Shown: positions 24,300-36,700 of the stretch, in pieces
How positions within the stretch are numbered: position 1 is the stretch's first letter
Layout: every line of letters starts with the position of its first letter
Origin: Rapana venosa
Taxonomy: Eukaryota; Mollusca; Gastropoda; Neogastropoda; Muricidae
DNA: 64,000 nucleotides
Direction of reading: 5' to 3'
NCBI GenBank assembly: GCA_028751875.1
Contig: CM054155.1
Span: 54,084,171-54,148,170 of the forward strand
The notes under the pieces: generated by a model
Databases searched by the model: none
What the model was told of the DNA's origin: nothing
The model's input: only the letters and a program-made list of their open reading frames with translations
Made by a program: the position numbers and the translations under genes

Positions 24300-26490
24300 C
24301 TTATTGCCATCCTCATCCCATCCTTTTCTGAAAAACATAAATTTCTCTAACATATCCCCTTTCCCCTTCTCCTCCTCTTTACATTATCATCATCAACATC
24401 CTTTTCCTCCTCCCTTTTTCAATCCCTCAAAAACTTTAACATCTAACTATGAACATTGTCCTAAACAACATCACCCTGAGTTTTAAAGAAACCATGGGTT
24501 TTTTTGAAATGGGGAAAAAAACACTGCATTTTTAGCTGAACTGAGGGTTTTTGGTTGCTTTTCCCGTATCATTTGATATTGAGGGAGAAAATGCTGCAAA
24601 CAGTTGACACTAAAGGGGGGAAAAACACTGCATTTTATTTGATATTGAAGCATCAACAGTACCTTTGACTTTCTTGTGATTCATGTTTGGTTTTTGGGTC
24701 TTGGATTAACCTAATCCCGTTTTTACAACCCCTTTTGCACAAATTTAAAATAGTCAAACAAAGTGGATACAAAATGCGCACATCCAACAAAAATTATACT
24801 TACTCAAAAGAAAACAAAAAAAGCATCCCCCTCTCGAAATGTTGCAAATTTTCCCCCCCCAGCCAAAACACATGTGGGGGCACAAAAAAACCCCAAACTT
24901 CCCTTAAAACTCAAAACCTATTTAAAACTAAATCAGCTTCACCTACAGAATAAATTAAAAAATTTTCAGCTTTTTATTTTAACTTCAGAAAAAACATTTT
25001 CCCTCAAAAAGTAAAAAAATATTTTTTCACAAAAAATGCTAAACAGAAAACAAAAAAAACTTTAAAGTCAATCTTTCCCTTCACCCATGGAGGGAAATAT
25101 ATAGTATGTCCAAACCCTTTCCCCGGGGGTTTTTTTAACCCAACTGTCTACTCTGATTTAAACTAGACCTTCCTTCAAAGAACCCCAATTTCCTGCTTTT
25201 GGAAAAACTCCATAACCCAAAATTAAACCAAAGCAAGGGGCAAACTTCAAAAGTTTAAATTTTAGCCAAAGCAACTTTTAACATTTTAGGGGAAAAACTC
25301 AAATAAAATTCATTTAATTTGAAAAGGGAAAAAATAAAAAAAATAATAATTTAAAAATTTTAAAAATAAAAAATAATTAAAGTATGGAATTTATATAAAC
25401 GCTGAATCTTGTTTAAAACAACCCCAAACAAAAACGCTCAATTTTATTTCTACCAAATTTAAATCATGGGGAATTTCCCCTCCGTGAAATTCGGGGTGCC
25501 TCCCCCGGGGAAGCGGGGGAAAGCGTCGCCACTTTTCGCTGCGGCCACCCTTTCACAAAACCCCCCTTTTTTTTTTTTAGCTGTATTTGTTTTTCCCCCT
25601 CAAGTGGCTTTTTTTCCCAAAAATTTGCCAGGGGGCAACTCCTTGTTAAAAAAAACCCTAAATTCAAAACCAGTGCCTTGTGATTGCTTTTAAAGTTTCC
25701 ATGTTGAAATTGGGAAGGAAAAAACGTTGCATTCAAATTTAGCTTTGTGATTGCTTTTTGTATCCATGTTGATACTGAGGGGGAAAAGGGAAAGCCGGAT
25801 TCAGTTTAAAATTTTAAAGGGAAAAAAAAATACTGCATTTAAAATAGTGCTTTTTTGATTGCTTTTTTTTATTGATTTTGAAAAATCAATAAAAAAAAAT
25901 ATCTACACTTTTTCATCAGTACGAAAAAAGCATCCCACCATATCAAAAACAGAAGAACAACTTATATTTTGTCATCAAAAAAACAGAAAAAAAAAAAACC
26001 CTTTTTACCCTGCATTACTAAAGAAAAAATTTTCCACACCAAAAATTGGGATTTTTTCGTATTAAAATTTTCAAAAAATGTTATTGGGAGTTTCCCGATA
26101 CAATTTCCATTGACACCTTTTTTTAAAATCTCCGCACAGACGCACCCACCCCCCAAAACAACCCAGTATAAACCCCTCTCACTCATGAAAACACCACTTT
26201 TATGGGACTGGGGAGTACAATAAATAAAGCCTTTTAAAACCCGTTAGAAATTTGTTCTCCTGCTACTTATTAAAATGCCAAAACCCCTTTTACTCAAACG
26301 CGATTTGAAAACCCACAACGAGAACACCAAAGTAAATCAAATTCATCAACAATCCGGGAAAAACAAGATTCCCCCATCCGCAGAAAAATGACCGAACAGC
26401 ATACAAAAAATTTCCCTAATGAACAGATCTTAAACTGTACCTGAGAGCACCCAAAAGGGGAAAATCGGTCATCCCAAAAAAGAAGGGCCA
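24300..26490. repeat. Corrupted twin of 31,680-33,770
   Basis: The order of landmarks is the same in both: a TCC/TCA-rich start, GTTGACACTAA, ATGTTGCAA, CATGGAGG..ATATATAGTATGT, CTGTCTACTCTGATT, the inverted SINE-B with GTATGGAATTTATAT, CGTCGCCACTT, the TTGTGATTGCTTTTT units, the CATCAGTAC units, and CTCAAACGCGATTTGA. Length is almost the same (about 2.1 kb), and the differences are mainly bases turned into runs. Either a recent tandem duplication read badly in one copy, or the same locus present twice in the assembly. Confidence 0.85.
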
Positions 26491-28480
26491 ACCCAAAGAC
26501 GGATCCAACCCAAAAAGACCCTTGAAAGCCATCAAAGAAAGGAGAGAGAACAAGAAAGACTTTTTGCAATAAAGTCTCCCGGGGAAAAGAAAGGCATGAA
26601 GAGTTGTACAGAGAGGGAAACAGGAAAGTGGGCCCCAAAAAATCGGGCCACCCCCGTGACAAGAGAGAACCCAAGGGCCAGCTGGCAGCTGAGGCAGAAA
26701 AGGCACGGGCCCCAAAAAGGCAAGGGGGAAATCTACAAGATCACCCAAAAACAATGCAAAAAAAAATTTTTAAAAGGATGCTGAGGGACTAATCAGGGGC
26801 AGAACCCAAAGGGGAAAATGTTGACAAAAGAGAAAGAGCAAAAAGAAATATGGGGTGAACAAATTCCCGAAGTTTTTCAACCGACCACCACCCCCGAAAG
26901 AACAAACCGACATCCCCAAAAAACAAAAAAACTTAGACATTTATTTTCAACCCCCCCAACAAAGGAAAAGATATGGGGGGTTCCATCCCAAAAACCCCCA
27001 AGAAAAAGGGAAGTCACCAGGGAGGGCAAACCCTTGGGGCCGAAATGTTCAAGGCCAAATTTTGAAAATAGCGCTGACATACTGCCCCCACCGTTTACAA
27101 AATGCAAAGGAAGAACGAGAAAGTCCCCGATGATTGGAAACCCAAAGGGGGGTGTCAAAATCCCCAAGAAAGGAACCCTGATCGACTGCAACAACTCTTT
27201 TGGGCGTGGTGAGCAAAAATACGGCCAAAGGGCCCTCCCTCAAAAAATAAACAAACGCTGTGGACGATGCACAGAGGAAGGCACAAGCCGGTTTTAGGAA
27301 GCAAAGAGGGTATAAAACCAGAATTTTTACACCCCCCAGAAACATCATTCCCAACAGTGGGAACCAAAAGTGGGAAAGACAACTGATGTAATTTTGTGGG
27401 CTTCAAAAAGGCAATTTTACAGCATACACAAGCCCGCCTTTGGAATTCCCTTTGAGACATGGCATTCCCTTGAACGGGGAAAAAAAAACCTTATCAAAAC
27501 TTTTTCGGGCACCCTTTAGAGCCTGTGGGCCAAAGCAAAAACGTCTTCGAAGCCCAAAAAAATGGGGGAAAACCAAGGATGTTTGAAAGTCAGCATTCCC
27601 CTTTAATCTTGGGTATTGATTGTGGAAAGAGGGAAAAACGGGAAAAAGGGAAAACCCCCAAAAGGGGTTCCCCTGGAGCCTTTCCAACACAAAAACACCT
27701 TTACTTTTCGGGTGACCTTCGGGTGCTGGCCCCCCCCACACCAACCCAAACCCCGGGAAACCCCGCAGACCCCCCAAACAATTTGTACAGCAAGTGGGGG
27801 GGTTTTGTATTAAATACCAAAAAATAGAGACAAAAGTCGCTCAATGGGGAACACACCAACCCCTTTGAAAGTGAATGGAACCTTTACCTGCGCCAGACAG
27901 ACAAGTTCCATACCTTGGGGAGCAGCATCAAAAAACCCGAGGGGGGGCACAAAAAAAGACATCCACAACAGCGGGGGAAGGCCAGGAGTTGGGGTTTTGG
28001 GGGAGAACAATACGGGGAACCCAAATCATACAGCCCAACACCAAGCCGAAGCTAAAACCCGAGCTTTTGGGTTTTATCCCACGCTTTCCGAAAGCTGGGT
28101 CTGGAGGATGACGGGAAGGGATCCCTTTAACCCAACTTCGATTTCCTTTCCCCAAACCCAAAGTCTCCGAAGATTTCTCCGGAAACTTTTGGCCAAGAAA
28201 ACTCCAAAAGAAGACCTACAACGGGGAAAGCTGGCAAGAAAAAAACATTGGGGGAAACCAAACACAACCAAAAAACGGTGGGGAAATGGTTTGGGGACAG
28301 ACCCCGAAAAACCCACAGTAAACCCCAAGAACAGCATTTCACTGGCCCCCCAAAAGAAGGAAAAGAAAGGGGACCAAAAACCAAAGTGGAGGAGAGCTTA
28401 AAAAGGGGATGAAGGCCATGCGCAAATCTTGGGTAACAGTACTAATTGGCCCCGGAAAAAACCGGAGTGGGTGCGGTTTT
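26280..28480 (+). mobile_element. LINE-C: RTE-like non-LTR retrotransposon (corrupted)
   Basis: Plus-strand text in shifting frames matches an RTE-like endonuclease-RT protein: GKMLTKEKEQK near 26,815, PEVFNRPPPP near 26,870-26,900, PTKE near 26,960, DDW near 27,130, PRKETLIDCNNS near 27,165-27,200, GSSI..GGHKKRHPQQ near 27,920-27,975, and GPKTKWRR near 28,370-28,390. Order and spacing are right for one copy, but none of the frames is continuous. The breaks may be sequencing faults. The first about 230 bp is present in clean form at 33,540-33,770. The 3' end is set at about 28,480 by loss of the coding trace. Confidence 0.7.
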
Positions 28481-29477
28481 TTGCTGCCCTACCACCACTG
28501 GGTTTTAATGGCTAAAATGATGAAAGCCCCGAAAACCCAAAACAAAATGAGGGTGATCTTATGCTATTTGGGAAAAAAAAAAAATCTTTTCTGTTTTTGG
28601 AAATACACTTTTGGAAAAAACGCGCCAAGTGTATTGTCATTAATTTTTTATTTGGGGGAAATTCCGTTTGAGGTTTTTGCAGGAAAAAAATCAATTTAAT
28701 TTTAAAAAAAAATATTCACATCCTACACTTTGACCCCAAACAATACAAATTCCCTGCTCCAAAAAAGGTTTTTCCCGTATATTTTGACACTCCCCCTAAA
28801 TTTGACCAGTTTTTCCCTTTGTTTAAAAATAACATTTCATAGGCGGTTTTTCTGAATATTCTAAAGGCTGGTAATTTAAACCCGATTTAAACCCGTTTTC
28901 CCTCCTTTACATGCATTTTATGGATAAACAGATATTTTCTGCTTTCCCCCCTAGACTAAATTTTTTTGATGCATGCAAGGTACTATAAAAAGTCTTTTTT
29001 ACAGCAAATGAAAGAAAATTTTTTTAAACCCTTTCCCCTTCGCACTATCCCCAAATTTCAAATGCGTACTTCAGTATGTTTCAATTTTGTTTCAAACATC
29101 TTCCAAAAAACCAAAGATCTTCTCATTTAAATTTTTTTTCATTTAAATTTCCCGCTTTACTTCCCCCCTTTTTTTTTTGTTTCAAACCCTAAAAAAAACC
29201 TTTTTATGCCAGTTTCGTTGTGAAACTCACCCCTAAATATTTAAATGAATAGTGACCTGAATTTTCCCTTTATTCCCCCTACATCCCACCTTCTCAAAAC
29301 CTAAATACCCCCCTTTTTAAACACCATAGCATTAGTCCCTTTTCAAGGTTAAGAGCCAAACACAATCAAATTTTCCTCTTTTTTGATTGTTTAATTGATT
29401 TCGGAATTTCCAATACAGTATTATACATAGAAAAAATGGGCAACCGCAAAAAACAACAAACAAATTTTTTAAAACCA

Positions 29478-29496
29478 GGGGGGGGGGGGGGGGGCC
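29478..29496. repeat. Poly-G run
   Basis: Uninterrupted G run of about 18 bases followed by CCCC; probably a base-calling artefact in this block. Confidence 0.8.
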
Positions 29497-30964
29497 CCCA
29501 AAATTAGTTGGGGTACCATGTTTTTTTTTGTTGGGCAAACAAGACCATTTTGTTTATGAATAAATTTGAACAAGAGAGGGAAAAAACAGACAACCCTGGG
29601 CTCAACCCCCCTGACAATTTAAAATAATTCGAATAAAAATTTTTAGCATTCCAAAACAGAAAACAATTTACAAAAAACAAGTTTTAAACACTTTTTACCC
29701 TTTCCCAAAAAATTTTTTTTGCCATTCACGGGCCCTATTTTTTTCAAAACATCCGTAAAATGTTTCTGTTTTCAGAGTCGATTGCCTTTTTTAAAAATCA
29801 CAAAGGCCCCATAAAGTTTTTGCATTCGAGCAAAAAGAAAAAAGGGATTAAGTTTGAAAATTTTGTCGACTTTTATAATTCCTGCTCGGAAAAAAACTAA
29901 TTTTTCCTTTTTCCCTAGCCCATCAAGGGAAACCCTTGGTTTAAAAAAACCCCCCAAGACCTGCTAATCCCCCCCTAAATCAAAGTATTCCACAAAAAAA
30001 CCTGGGTTGGGGTTTCATTTCTTTTTTTTAAAGATAGGCACACAATTTTATTTTTACAATTCCCCAAAAAGGGAAAAAGGGCCCAAAACAAAAAGTTTTT
30101 TGAAGTAGGCAACAAAAAGTCAATAATGTCATTACCAGCATGTTTCAACATTTTCACTGAAAAATCTTGCAGGACCACACTCTTTCCCAACCCTTTAGTT
30201 TTAGGGGGTGGTGGAAACCTCTTGTCCCAAAAAATTTTGGGTCATTACATTTTTTGCCAAAAAAAATCCGGGGCATTTAACCCTCTTTAATGTCGTCATT
30301 AAAAACTTTCGTTACAGTCCCCAATTAAAAAAAAGCAAAGAAATGAACGTGCCACTTTACAATGCTAATGTTAAAAATAAAAAACCATTTTTTAAAAATG
30401 ACTAATAGTTTTCCAAAACAAATTTTTCAAACATGAATCGATTCTTTTTTTTTCTCTAATTTCCCCGCTTTTTATCAAATTCAACTTTCATCTTTTTTTT
30501 AAAAAGAAGTTTTTATTTTTTTTCTTTCGTTTTCATGACTAACCTTTTTTCTTCGCACATTCTTTTTCGGGTCGTTTACAATTTTTTTTGGGGATTTTCC
30601 CCTCACCGTTTTTTTTTCCTTTTGTTTACATTCTTTACAACCTTTAATTTGTTTTTTTCCTATTCCTTTCCGTTCTTTTCCAAGAAAGAAGCTGCACTAT
30701 ACAGGGATTCCCCTTTAATAATTCCCAAAAGGGGGCAATTTTCATAATTTATAGCATATTGCTTTTTCTATTAAATGCTTGAATTCTGATGACTTTTGTT
30801 CGTCAAATTAAAATTTTGTAACAGTCCCCTTTAAACCCCCCAAAAAGGGTTTTTAATGCTTGTGTTGACTAAATTTTTTGATTGGGATCTACCCCCTTTT
30901 TTTTCCAAAATGAATTTAACAGGGAAGTGTCAAGATGGGGGAAAAGGATAGCCCCAAAAGCTAG

Positions 30965-31310
30965 AAAATTGCGTCGCTAACTACAACCCAGGTTTTTATT
31001 CCCCCTTCAAGGGGGTTTTTTCCTCCCGGGTTTTAAAATCAATGCAGAAATCCCCTTTTCCCCCAAAAATTTCGGATGAGACTAAAAAAACCCAGGGCCT
31101 GTGGGCAAACGCAAAGCAGAACTCTTTTGCACACGGTTTAAAAACAAAGTTCCGCTTTTCCCTAAAGTAGGGCATTGTACCGAGGGAAAAAGACAATTTA
31201 CAAAACCGCAAAAAACACCCGGGACTGGATTAAAAAAACACATAAGTTTTTATTTCCCTTTTCCCGATATAAAAGAAAAAAAGGAAAAAAAAAAAAAAAA
31301 GAAACAATAC
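30965..31310 (+). mobile_element. SINE-A copy 3 (corrupted)
   Basis: Shares with 48,985-49,190: CAAACGCAAAGCAGAACTC, TTGCACACGGTTTAAAA, TAGGGCATTGTACCG, GACAATTTACAAAACCGCA and GGGACTGGATTAAAAAAACA, then TTCCCGATATAAA and an A-rich tail. The head keeps GCGTCGCTAACTACAACCCA. Confidence 0.75.
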
Positions 31311-31444
31311 GGGGCATGGACATTTAAGTTCCCAAACCCTTTGGGGAAAACATATCTTTTTGGGCAAAAAAAAGCTAAACCAAATTTCACTTTATCCATG
31401 TGGTGAAACAAACAAGTTAAATTTTAAAACCATTAAGGGGAAAA

Positions 31445-31530
31445 GGGGGAGAGAGAGAGAGAGAGAGAGAGGGGAGAGGAAAAGAGAGAGAAGAAAGAGA
31501 AGAGAGAGAGAGAGAGAAAGAGAGAAAAAC
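31445..31530. repeat. (GA)n tract
   Basis: GAGAGA repeat with AA interruptions at the end of the low-fidelity block. Confidence 0.85.
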
Positions 31531-31677
31531 GGGAAACTGACAAAATTTTTTTGTACTTTTTGGCCCGGGCCACTAAACAAAACATGTTTGGGGGGGGGGG
31601 AAGGGGGCCCCAGCAAAGAAATCCCCGGTTTTTATCCGTTTTCCCCATTTTCAATTCGTAAAAACCAAAAAAAATTT

Positions 31678-31765
31678 TCTTCCTCCTCCTCTTCATCATT
31701 ATCATCATCATCATCCTCTTCCTCCTCCTCTTTATCATTATCATCAACATCATCATCATCATAAC
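31678..31765. repeat. TCC/TCA simple repeat
   Basis: Pyrimidine-rich trinucleotide tract (TCCTCC, ATCATC) that starts the clean island. Confidence 0.9.
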
Positions 31766-31799
31766 TGATGAACATCTGTGCTCTAATCAATCATCACCC

Positions 31800-32010
31800 T
31801 GATTGCTTTTAGTATCCATGTTATTATTGAGTGGAAAAGAACACTGCATTCAGCTGATACTGAGTGGTTTTTGATTGCTTTCTGTATCTATGTTGATATT
31901 GAGGGAGAAGAGAGTGCTGCATACAGTTGACACTAAGGGGGAAAGAGCACTGCATTCAGTTGATATTGAAGCATTCAATTCAGTACCTTGTGACTGCGTT
32001 GTGTATTCAT
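31800..32010. repeat. Diverged tandem units, first cluster
   Basis: Units contain ATTGCTTT.TGTATCCATGTT, then TTGATATTGAG and GAAAGAGCACTGCATTCAGT. About three diverged copies of 60-80 bp. The same unit recurs at 32,940-33,135, so the two clusters flank a 0.9-kb interior carrying the SINE. Confidence 0.75.
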
Positions 32011-32634
32011 GTTGATTGTTATTGATCTTGGATTAACACTAATCCCAGTTATACAACCCTTGTGCACATTAAAGATAGGTCATACTATGTGTATACATAG
32101 ATGCGCACATCCATTCAGAAAATTATACTTACTCAAAAGACATAACAAAATAGCATCCTCTCTCGCAAATGTTGCAATATTTCTCCCACAGCCACACACA
32201 TGTGCGCACAAAATATCCCGAAACTTCATTAAGATCTCACACATATAACACTAGTCAGCTTCACCTACAGAATAAATAAAATTTGCAGCTTTCATTATAA
32301 CTTCAGAAAATCAGTTCCATCAAAATAGTAAATCTATTATTCACTAACCTGCTAAACCAGAAGCAAAAAAACTTCAAAGTCAATCTTCCATTCATCCCAT
32401 GGAGGAACTATATAGTATGTCTACCTGTCTGCCTTGTTTTGTTACCAGCTGTCTACTCTGATTAGCCTAGACCTTCCTTCAAATGAACCTCATTTCCTGC
32501 TTTTGGAAACACTCCATAACTAAAATTAAACCAAAGCTTTGACAAACTTCAAAAGTTTAAATTTCAGCCAAAGCAACTTGTAACATTGAGGGGAAAAACT
32601 CAAATAAAATTCATTTAATTTGAAAGGAAAATAA

Positions 32635-32840
32635 TAATAACAATAATAATAATAATAATAATAATAATATTAATGTATGGAATTTATATAGCGCTGAATC
32701 TTGTAAAGCAACAAATCAAAGCGCTCAGATTTTATTTCATACCACTTTAAATCATGGCAGATTTCTCTCCGTGAAATTCGGGCTGCTCTCCCCGGGGAGA
32801 GCGGGAGAACGCGTCGCCACTTAGCGCTGCGCCACCCTTT
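32635..32840 (-). mobile_element. SINE-B, complete copy with tRNA-like head
   Basis: On the minus strand it starts with GGGTGGCGCAGCGCTAAG (A-box-like) at about 32,838. A B-box-like GCCCGAATTTC follows about 50 bp on, then AATCTGAGCGCTTTGATTTG, AAGATTCAGCGCTATATAAA and an (ATT)n tail ending at 32,635. Total about 205 bp, a normal SINE size. The head is tRNA-related and would be transcribed by RNA polymerase III; the tail is probably shared with a partner LINE. Confidence 0.82.
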
Positions 32841-32939
32841 CACCCTTTTTTTTCTGCAGCTGTATTTGTTTCCCTATCAGAGTGGCTTTTTTCTAAGAAT
32901 TTTGCCAGGGACAACTCTCTTGTTGAAAAGAACACTAAA

Positions 32940-33135
32940 TTCAATCCAGTGCTTTGTGATTGCTTTATGTATCCATGTTGAAATTGGGAGGAAAAGAACG
33001 TTGCATTCAATTCAGCTTTGTGATTGCTTTGTGTATCCATGTTGATACTGAGGGCGAAAGAACGCCGGATTCAGTTGATATTGAAGGGAAAGAATACTGC
33101 ATTCAAATCAGTGCTTTGTGATTGCTTTTTTTATA
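32940..33135. repeat. Diverged tandem units, second cluster
   Basis: Three copies of a unit of about 65 bp with CTTTGTGATTGCTTT, GTATCCATGTTGA and GAAAGAACG.CG.ATTCA; homologous to the cluster at 31,800-32,010. Confidence 0.8.
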
Positions 33136-33147
33136 TTGTATTTTGAC

Positions 33148-33290
33148 ATCAATACAACAAAAATATCTTACACTTTGTCATCAGTACAGAAAAAAGCATC
33201 CCACTCTATCATCAATACAGAAGAACATCTTATATTATGTCATCAGTACAGAAAAATGCCTCTTATACTCTGTCATTACTAAAGAAAAAA
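33148..33290. repeat. 31-33 bp tandem repeat, four to five copies
   Basis: Units begin CATCAGTACAGAAAAA or CATCAATACA and continue with a T/C-rich half (TCTTATACT and variants). The period is 31, 31, 32 or 33 bp. Confidence 0.85.
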
Positions 33291-33539
33291 ATATGCCACA
33301 CCAAATTGTATTGCTCTGTTATGACATTTTCAAAACAATGTTATGTGCAGTTTCAGAGTACAATTACCATTGACACCTTTGGTAACTCTCACGCACAGAC
33401 GCACCCACCCACACACACGAGGTATACCACTCTCACTCATGTAAAACACCACTGTATGCACATGGAAGAGTACAGATAAATAAGAGCCGTTTTACCTGTT
33501 AGAAATGTTGTATCTCATGTCTACTTATTTAACAATGCC

Positions 33540-33775
33540 ACCCAGTTTTACTCAAGCGCGATTTGATACCCAGCAACTGAGAGACACCTACGTAAAGTCT
33601 ACATTCATCAACAATCTGAAGAACAAGATTCCACATCCTGCAGAACATGACAGAACAGCATGACATATATGCATAATGGAAGCAGATCTGTAAACTGTAC
33701 ACTGAGAGCAGCAAGGAGAACATCGGTCATCAAAAGAAGAAGACCAACAATGACTGGTCTATCACATTTCACATG
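33540..33775 (+). mobile_element. 5' piece of LINE-C (clean)
   Basis: Plus-strand translation gives RFDTQQLRDTYVKSTFINNL, then after a shift QICKLYTESSKE and IGHQKKK, the linker between endonuclease and RT seen in RTE-like proteins. It matches 26,300-26,490 in the corrupted twin, which continues on into the full RT. Here the element stops at the quality boundary. Confidence 0.65.
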
Positions 33776-36700
33776 TTTATGAAATTTCATTTATACATCG
33801 GGCCGGGCCCGGCACCACAATTCCCACCAAACCACACCCCTCAACAACCACCCAAACTACCACACCACCCCCACCCACACACAAAAACCACCCACACCAC
33901 ACCCCCACACCCAACACCACTCATCATTTTTCCTTTCAGAAAAAAAGATAATAATAAAAAGAAAAAATTTTTTTTCCCACCAAAACACAACCCCATCCCC
34001 CCCCCACACAACACAAAAACCACACCCAACACACAACAACACCAATTACCCACTCACCACTAAACCACACCCAAAAACAACAAACCAAACACAAAACCAC
34101 AACAAACAACCCAAAACCCCCCCCAAAACAACCAACTAAAAATTTATCTTCTTCCCCATCTGAAAAAATCATCAACTAAAACTTAACCCCATCAAACTTC
34201 TAATTGTCCCCCTCAAAAATAATTATTCACCCCCCAACTCCAACATCATACAATTTAAAATTTTATATCATCCTCTTGAATCTAAAACCTAATCGAGCCC
34301 ATTCCGTAATTTTTTGAACCTTGGGAAGAAATTTTAAAGGATTTTGGGAAAATTCGATTTATCAAAAATTTTAAACAGTAAATTTTTAAAGGGAAAAAGT
34401 TGCCCTTTCAAAACAAAATAATTTTTAGCCCGAAAAATTGCATGGGCCACTGAAACCAATAAACATTGAAAAAAAAATAAAAATGTAAAATAAATGTCTC
34501 CCCCAATGTTTTAAGAAACCCTCTGAGTTAAAACTTTCAAAAGGAAAAAATAAATCCAGCCGCTCCAAAAACCCCAATAAATTGTTAAAATTTTTTAAAC
34601 ATTTTTTTAGTTAATGATAAGAAAAATTTGGGAGGGTATCTTTATTTCATTTTACAACATTTTGGGGGGAAAAATTTGTTAAATTACCCCAAGTTTTAAA
34701 TTCTAAGATGAAACGGGGACATTTAAAGAAAAAAGCTGTTTCTTGGGGTAATAAAAAAGGGAATTTTTTTGTTTTGCGGAAATGTTGAACGTTCCATTTC
34801 TTTTAGTGGAAAAGGCAAAATCAGGGAAACGCCCCTCCCCGTAGGTTCGATAATTTGTTTTTTTCTCTTTAAAATTGTTTTAATATTATATCAATATATT
34901 CACTTTCAATTGTGGAAAAACCACTCTTTTTTAAAGTAAACTTTCCCCTTTTTAAAAAGACGTGAGAAACTTAAAACCCCCCCATTCCTTCAGAAAAAAC
35001 TTGAATCCTTTAAATTTTTTTTCCCTTATTTTGTACCCAGCAATTTCCCCGCATTGGTTTAACAAATAGAAACTTGTAGGGGTTTTTTTATTTCAGAAAA
35101 AATCCCATTCACAAAGCAGAAAAAAAAATTTAATTAGGGGTATCTCTCCAAGTGCCTTTTAAATTCATTTGGATTTTTTTTTGGAACACGAAATCTTTTA
35201 CAGAAAAAACATATTTTTTTCTAATGTCTTAGTTTCTAAAAAGGTGTTTTAAAGTAAAAAAAAATTTTAAATTTTTGCGGGCCAAAATTTAAAAATTATT
35301 AAAAAAACGGTCTTTTCTTATATTTTTTGGAAGGCCCTTTATTCAGTTCCAGCTGCTTTTGGGCCCTTAGTCCAGATGTTTGTTCCTTTTTTGCTGATAT
35401 TGCCTTAAAATTTTAAACCCAAAAAAATATATTTACAAAATTTTTTTTTGTAAAAAACCATTTCTTTGGGCCCCAAGAAACCCCTTTTTTTAAAACCAGT
35501 TTTTGTTTTTTTCACCCTTTTTACCATTAAATTTCATTTTTCGCATTTTATTAATCAATTTATGATTTTACCCCTAGTTTTTTAAAAACCCCTTGGAAAA
35601 AGTGGATAAACAACTCTCCCCTAAATTTTATATATCTTACCTTCCATCCATTTCACCCCAGCTGTTTTAAAATGAAATAATGGGGGTCGGGTTTACCTTG
35701 TTCCCAATGGCTTTCAAAATTTAAAATTTTTTTCACGCCCTGCATAAACAATCATTTTTTCGCCCCCCAAAATTTCCTTCCCCCTTTTTTTTTCAACATT
35801 CATTACAAAACTTTCGTTTTTTAAAAGTAAACGAAATCTTTTTTAACCCCTTTTCTGATCTTTCAACACTGAATAGGTTAATTTCTATCCACAGTTTTAA
35901 AGTACCTTTCCCGGAAATCCCCTTTTGACTCATAAACTTTATTTTTCCCAAACCATTTATAAAAGTCTTGAGTTTGGGGAAACTCCCCTTTAATTTCATG
36001 TTATTGGGTTCTTTTTTTAATTGTAAAAAAGGCCTTACCACCTTTTAAAAATACCTTGAAAAATTATATTAAAAAATCTGACCAAACGTTATTACAATTT
36101 TTCCCCAGTTTTTAACATTTGGCTGATATGTCCTTTTTTTCCATTTTCCTTTTTTTTTGGTTTCGATTGTTTTTTTTACCATTTTGAAACTTTATTTTTT
36201 ACCTTTTTTTCCCAAAATAATTCCAAATATAAACTGGAAAACATTTTCCCATTTTTGAAAAAACATCTTTTTTTTAACACCCCTATTTTTAAATAATCTT
36301 TCCACCACCCCACACCCTTTTTTCAAAAACCCTTTCAGAATTCCCAAAAACGAACACCAGATTTTCACCTTTTTTTTTCAAAACCCAAATTTTTAAATTT
36401 TTTTCACTTCCAAAAATCATTTTTTTTTTTAAAAAAAAAAAACCCCCCAAAATCCAAAAATTTCATTATAAAAAACCTTTTCAATTCATTTCAAAATCTT
36501 TCAACCCCACTTCACCCAACCGGAAAAACTTTCTAAAAAAATTTCCAAACAAAAAATTTTTTTACACAAAATACAATTTCCCAAACCATTTAATAGCTTC
36601 TTTTTTTTCCATACAAATAAAAAACCCTTTTCTTCGAAGCCTGGGGTTTTGAAAAAACGTTTGAAACCCAATTTAAAACAAAAAAATTCAGTTCAAGCCA

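Larger units (their letters stand above)
10600..31670. other. Low-fidelity sequence block
   Basis: Sequence here is dominated by runs of 3-9 identical bases and by substitution of bases with their neighbours. The same pattern appears in elements whose clean copies can be read elsewhere (36-bp minisatellite, SINE-A, the 24.3-26.5 kb twin), so it is a sequencing or consensus fault rather than biology. No gene can be supported between 11.1 and 16.3 kb, 16.7 and 21.4 kb, 23.2 and 24.2 kb, or 28.5 and 30.9 kb. The short ORFs there have skewed Phe/Lys/Pro/Gly composition caused by the runs. Confidence 0.85.
31670..33795. other. Clean island between two low-fidelity blocks
   Basis: Normal base composition, recognisable repeats and few base runs distinguish this 2.1-kb stretch. 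It opens in a TCC/TCA simple repeat (31,678-31,765) and ends abruptly at a GC palindrome (33,802-33,813), after which the sequence becomes C/A noise. It holds an inverted SINE, two kinds of tandem repeat and a LINE 5' piece; no host gene is visible. Confidence 0.85.

Noticed and set aside
10600..31670. Bacterial or plasmid contamination as the cause of the odd composition
   Set aside because: Animal SINEs and RTE sequence can still be read inside, so it is the same kind of genome read badly.
32790..32840. tRNA gene-like start
   Set aside because: Head of SINE-B followed by the SINE tail, not a tRNA acceptor arm.
33148..33290. Direct repeats suggestive of a CRISPR array
   Set aside because: Units are contiguous 31-33 bp tandem copies without unique spacers, in animal DNA.
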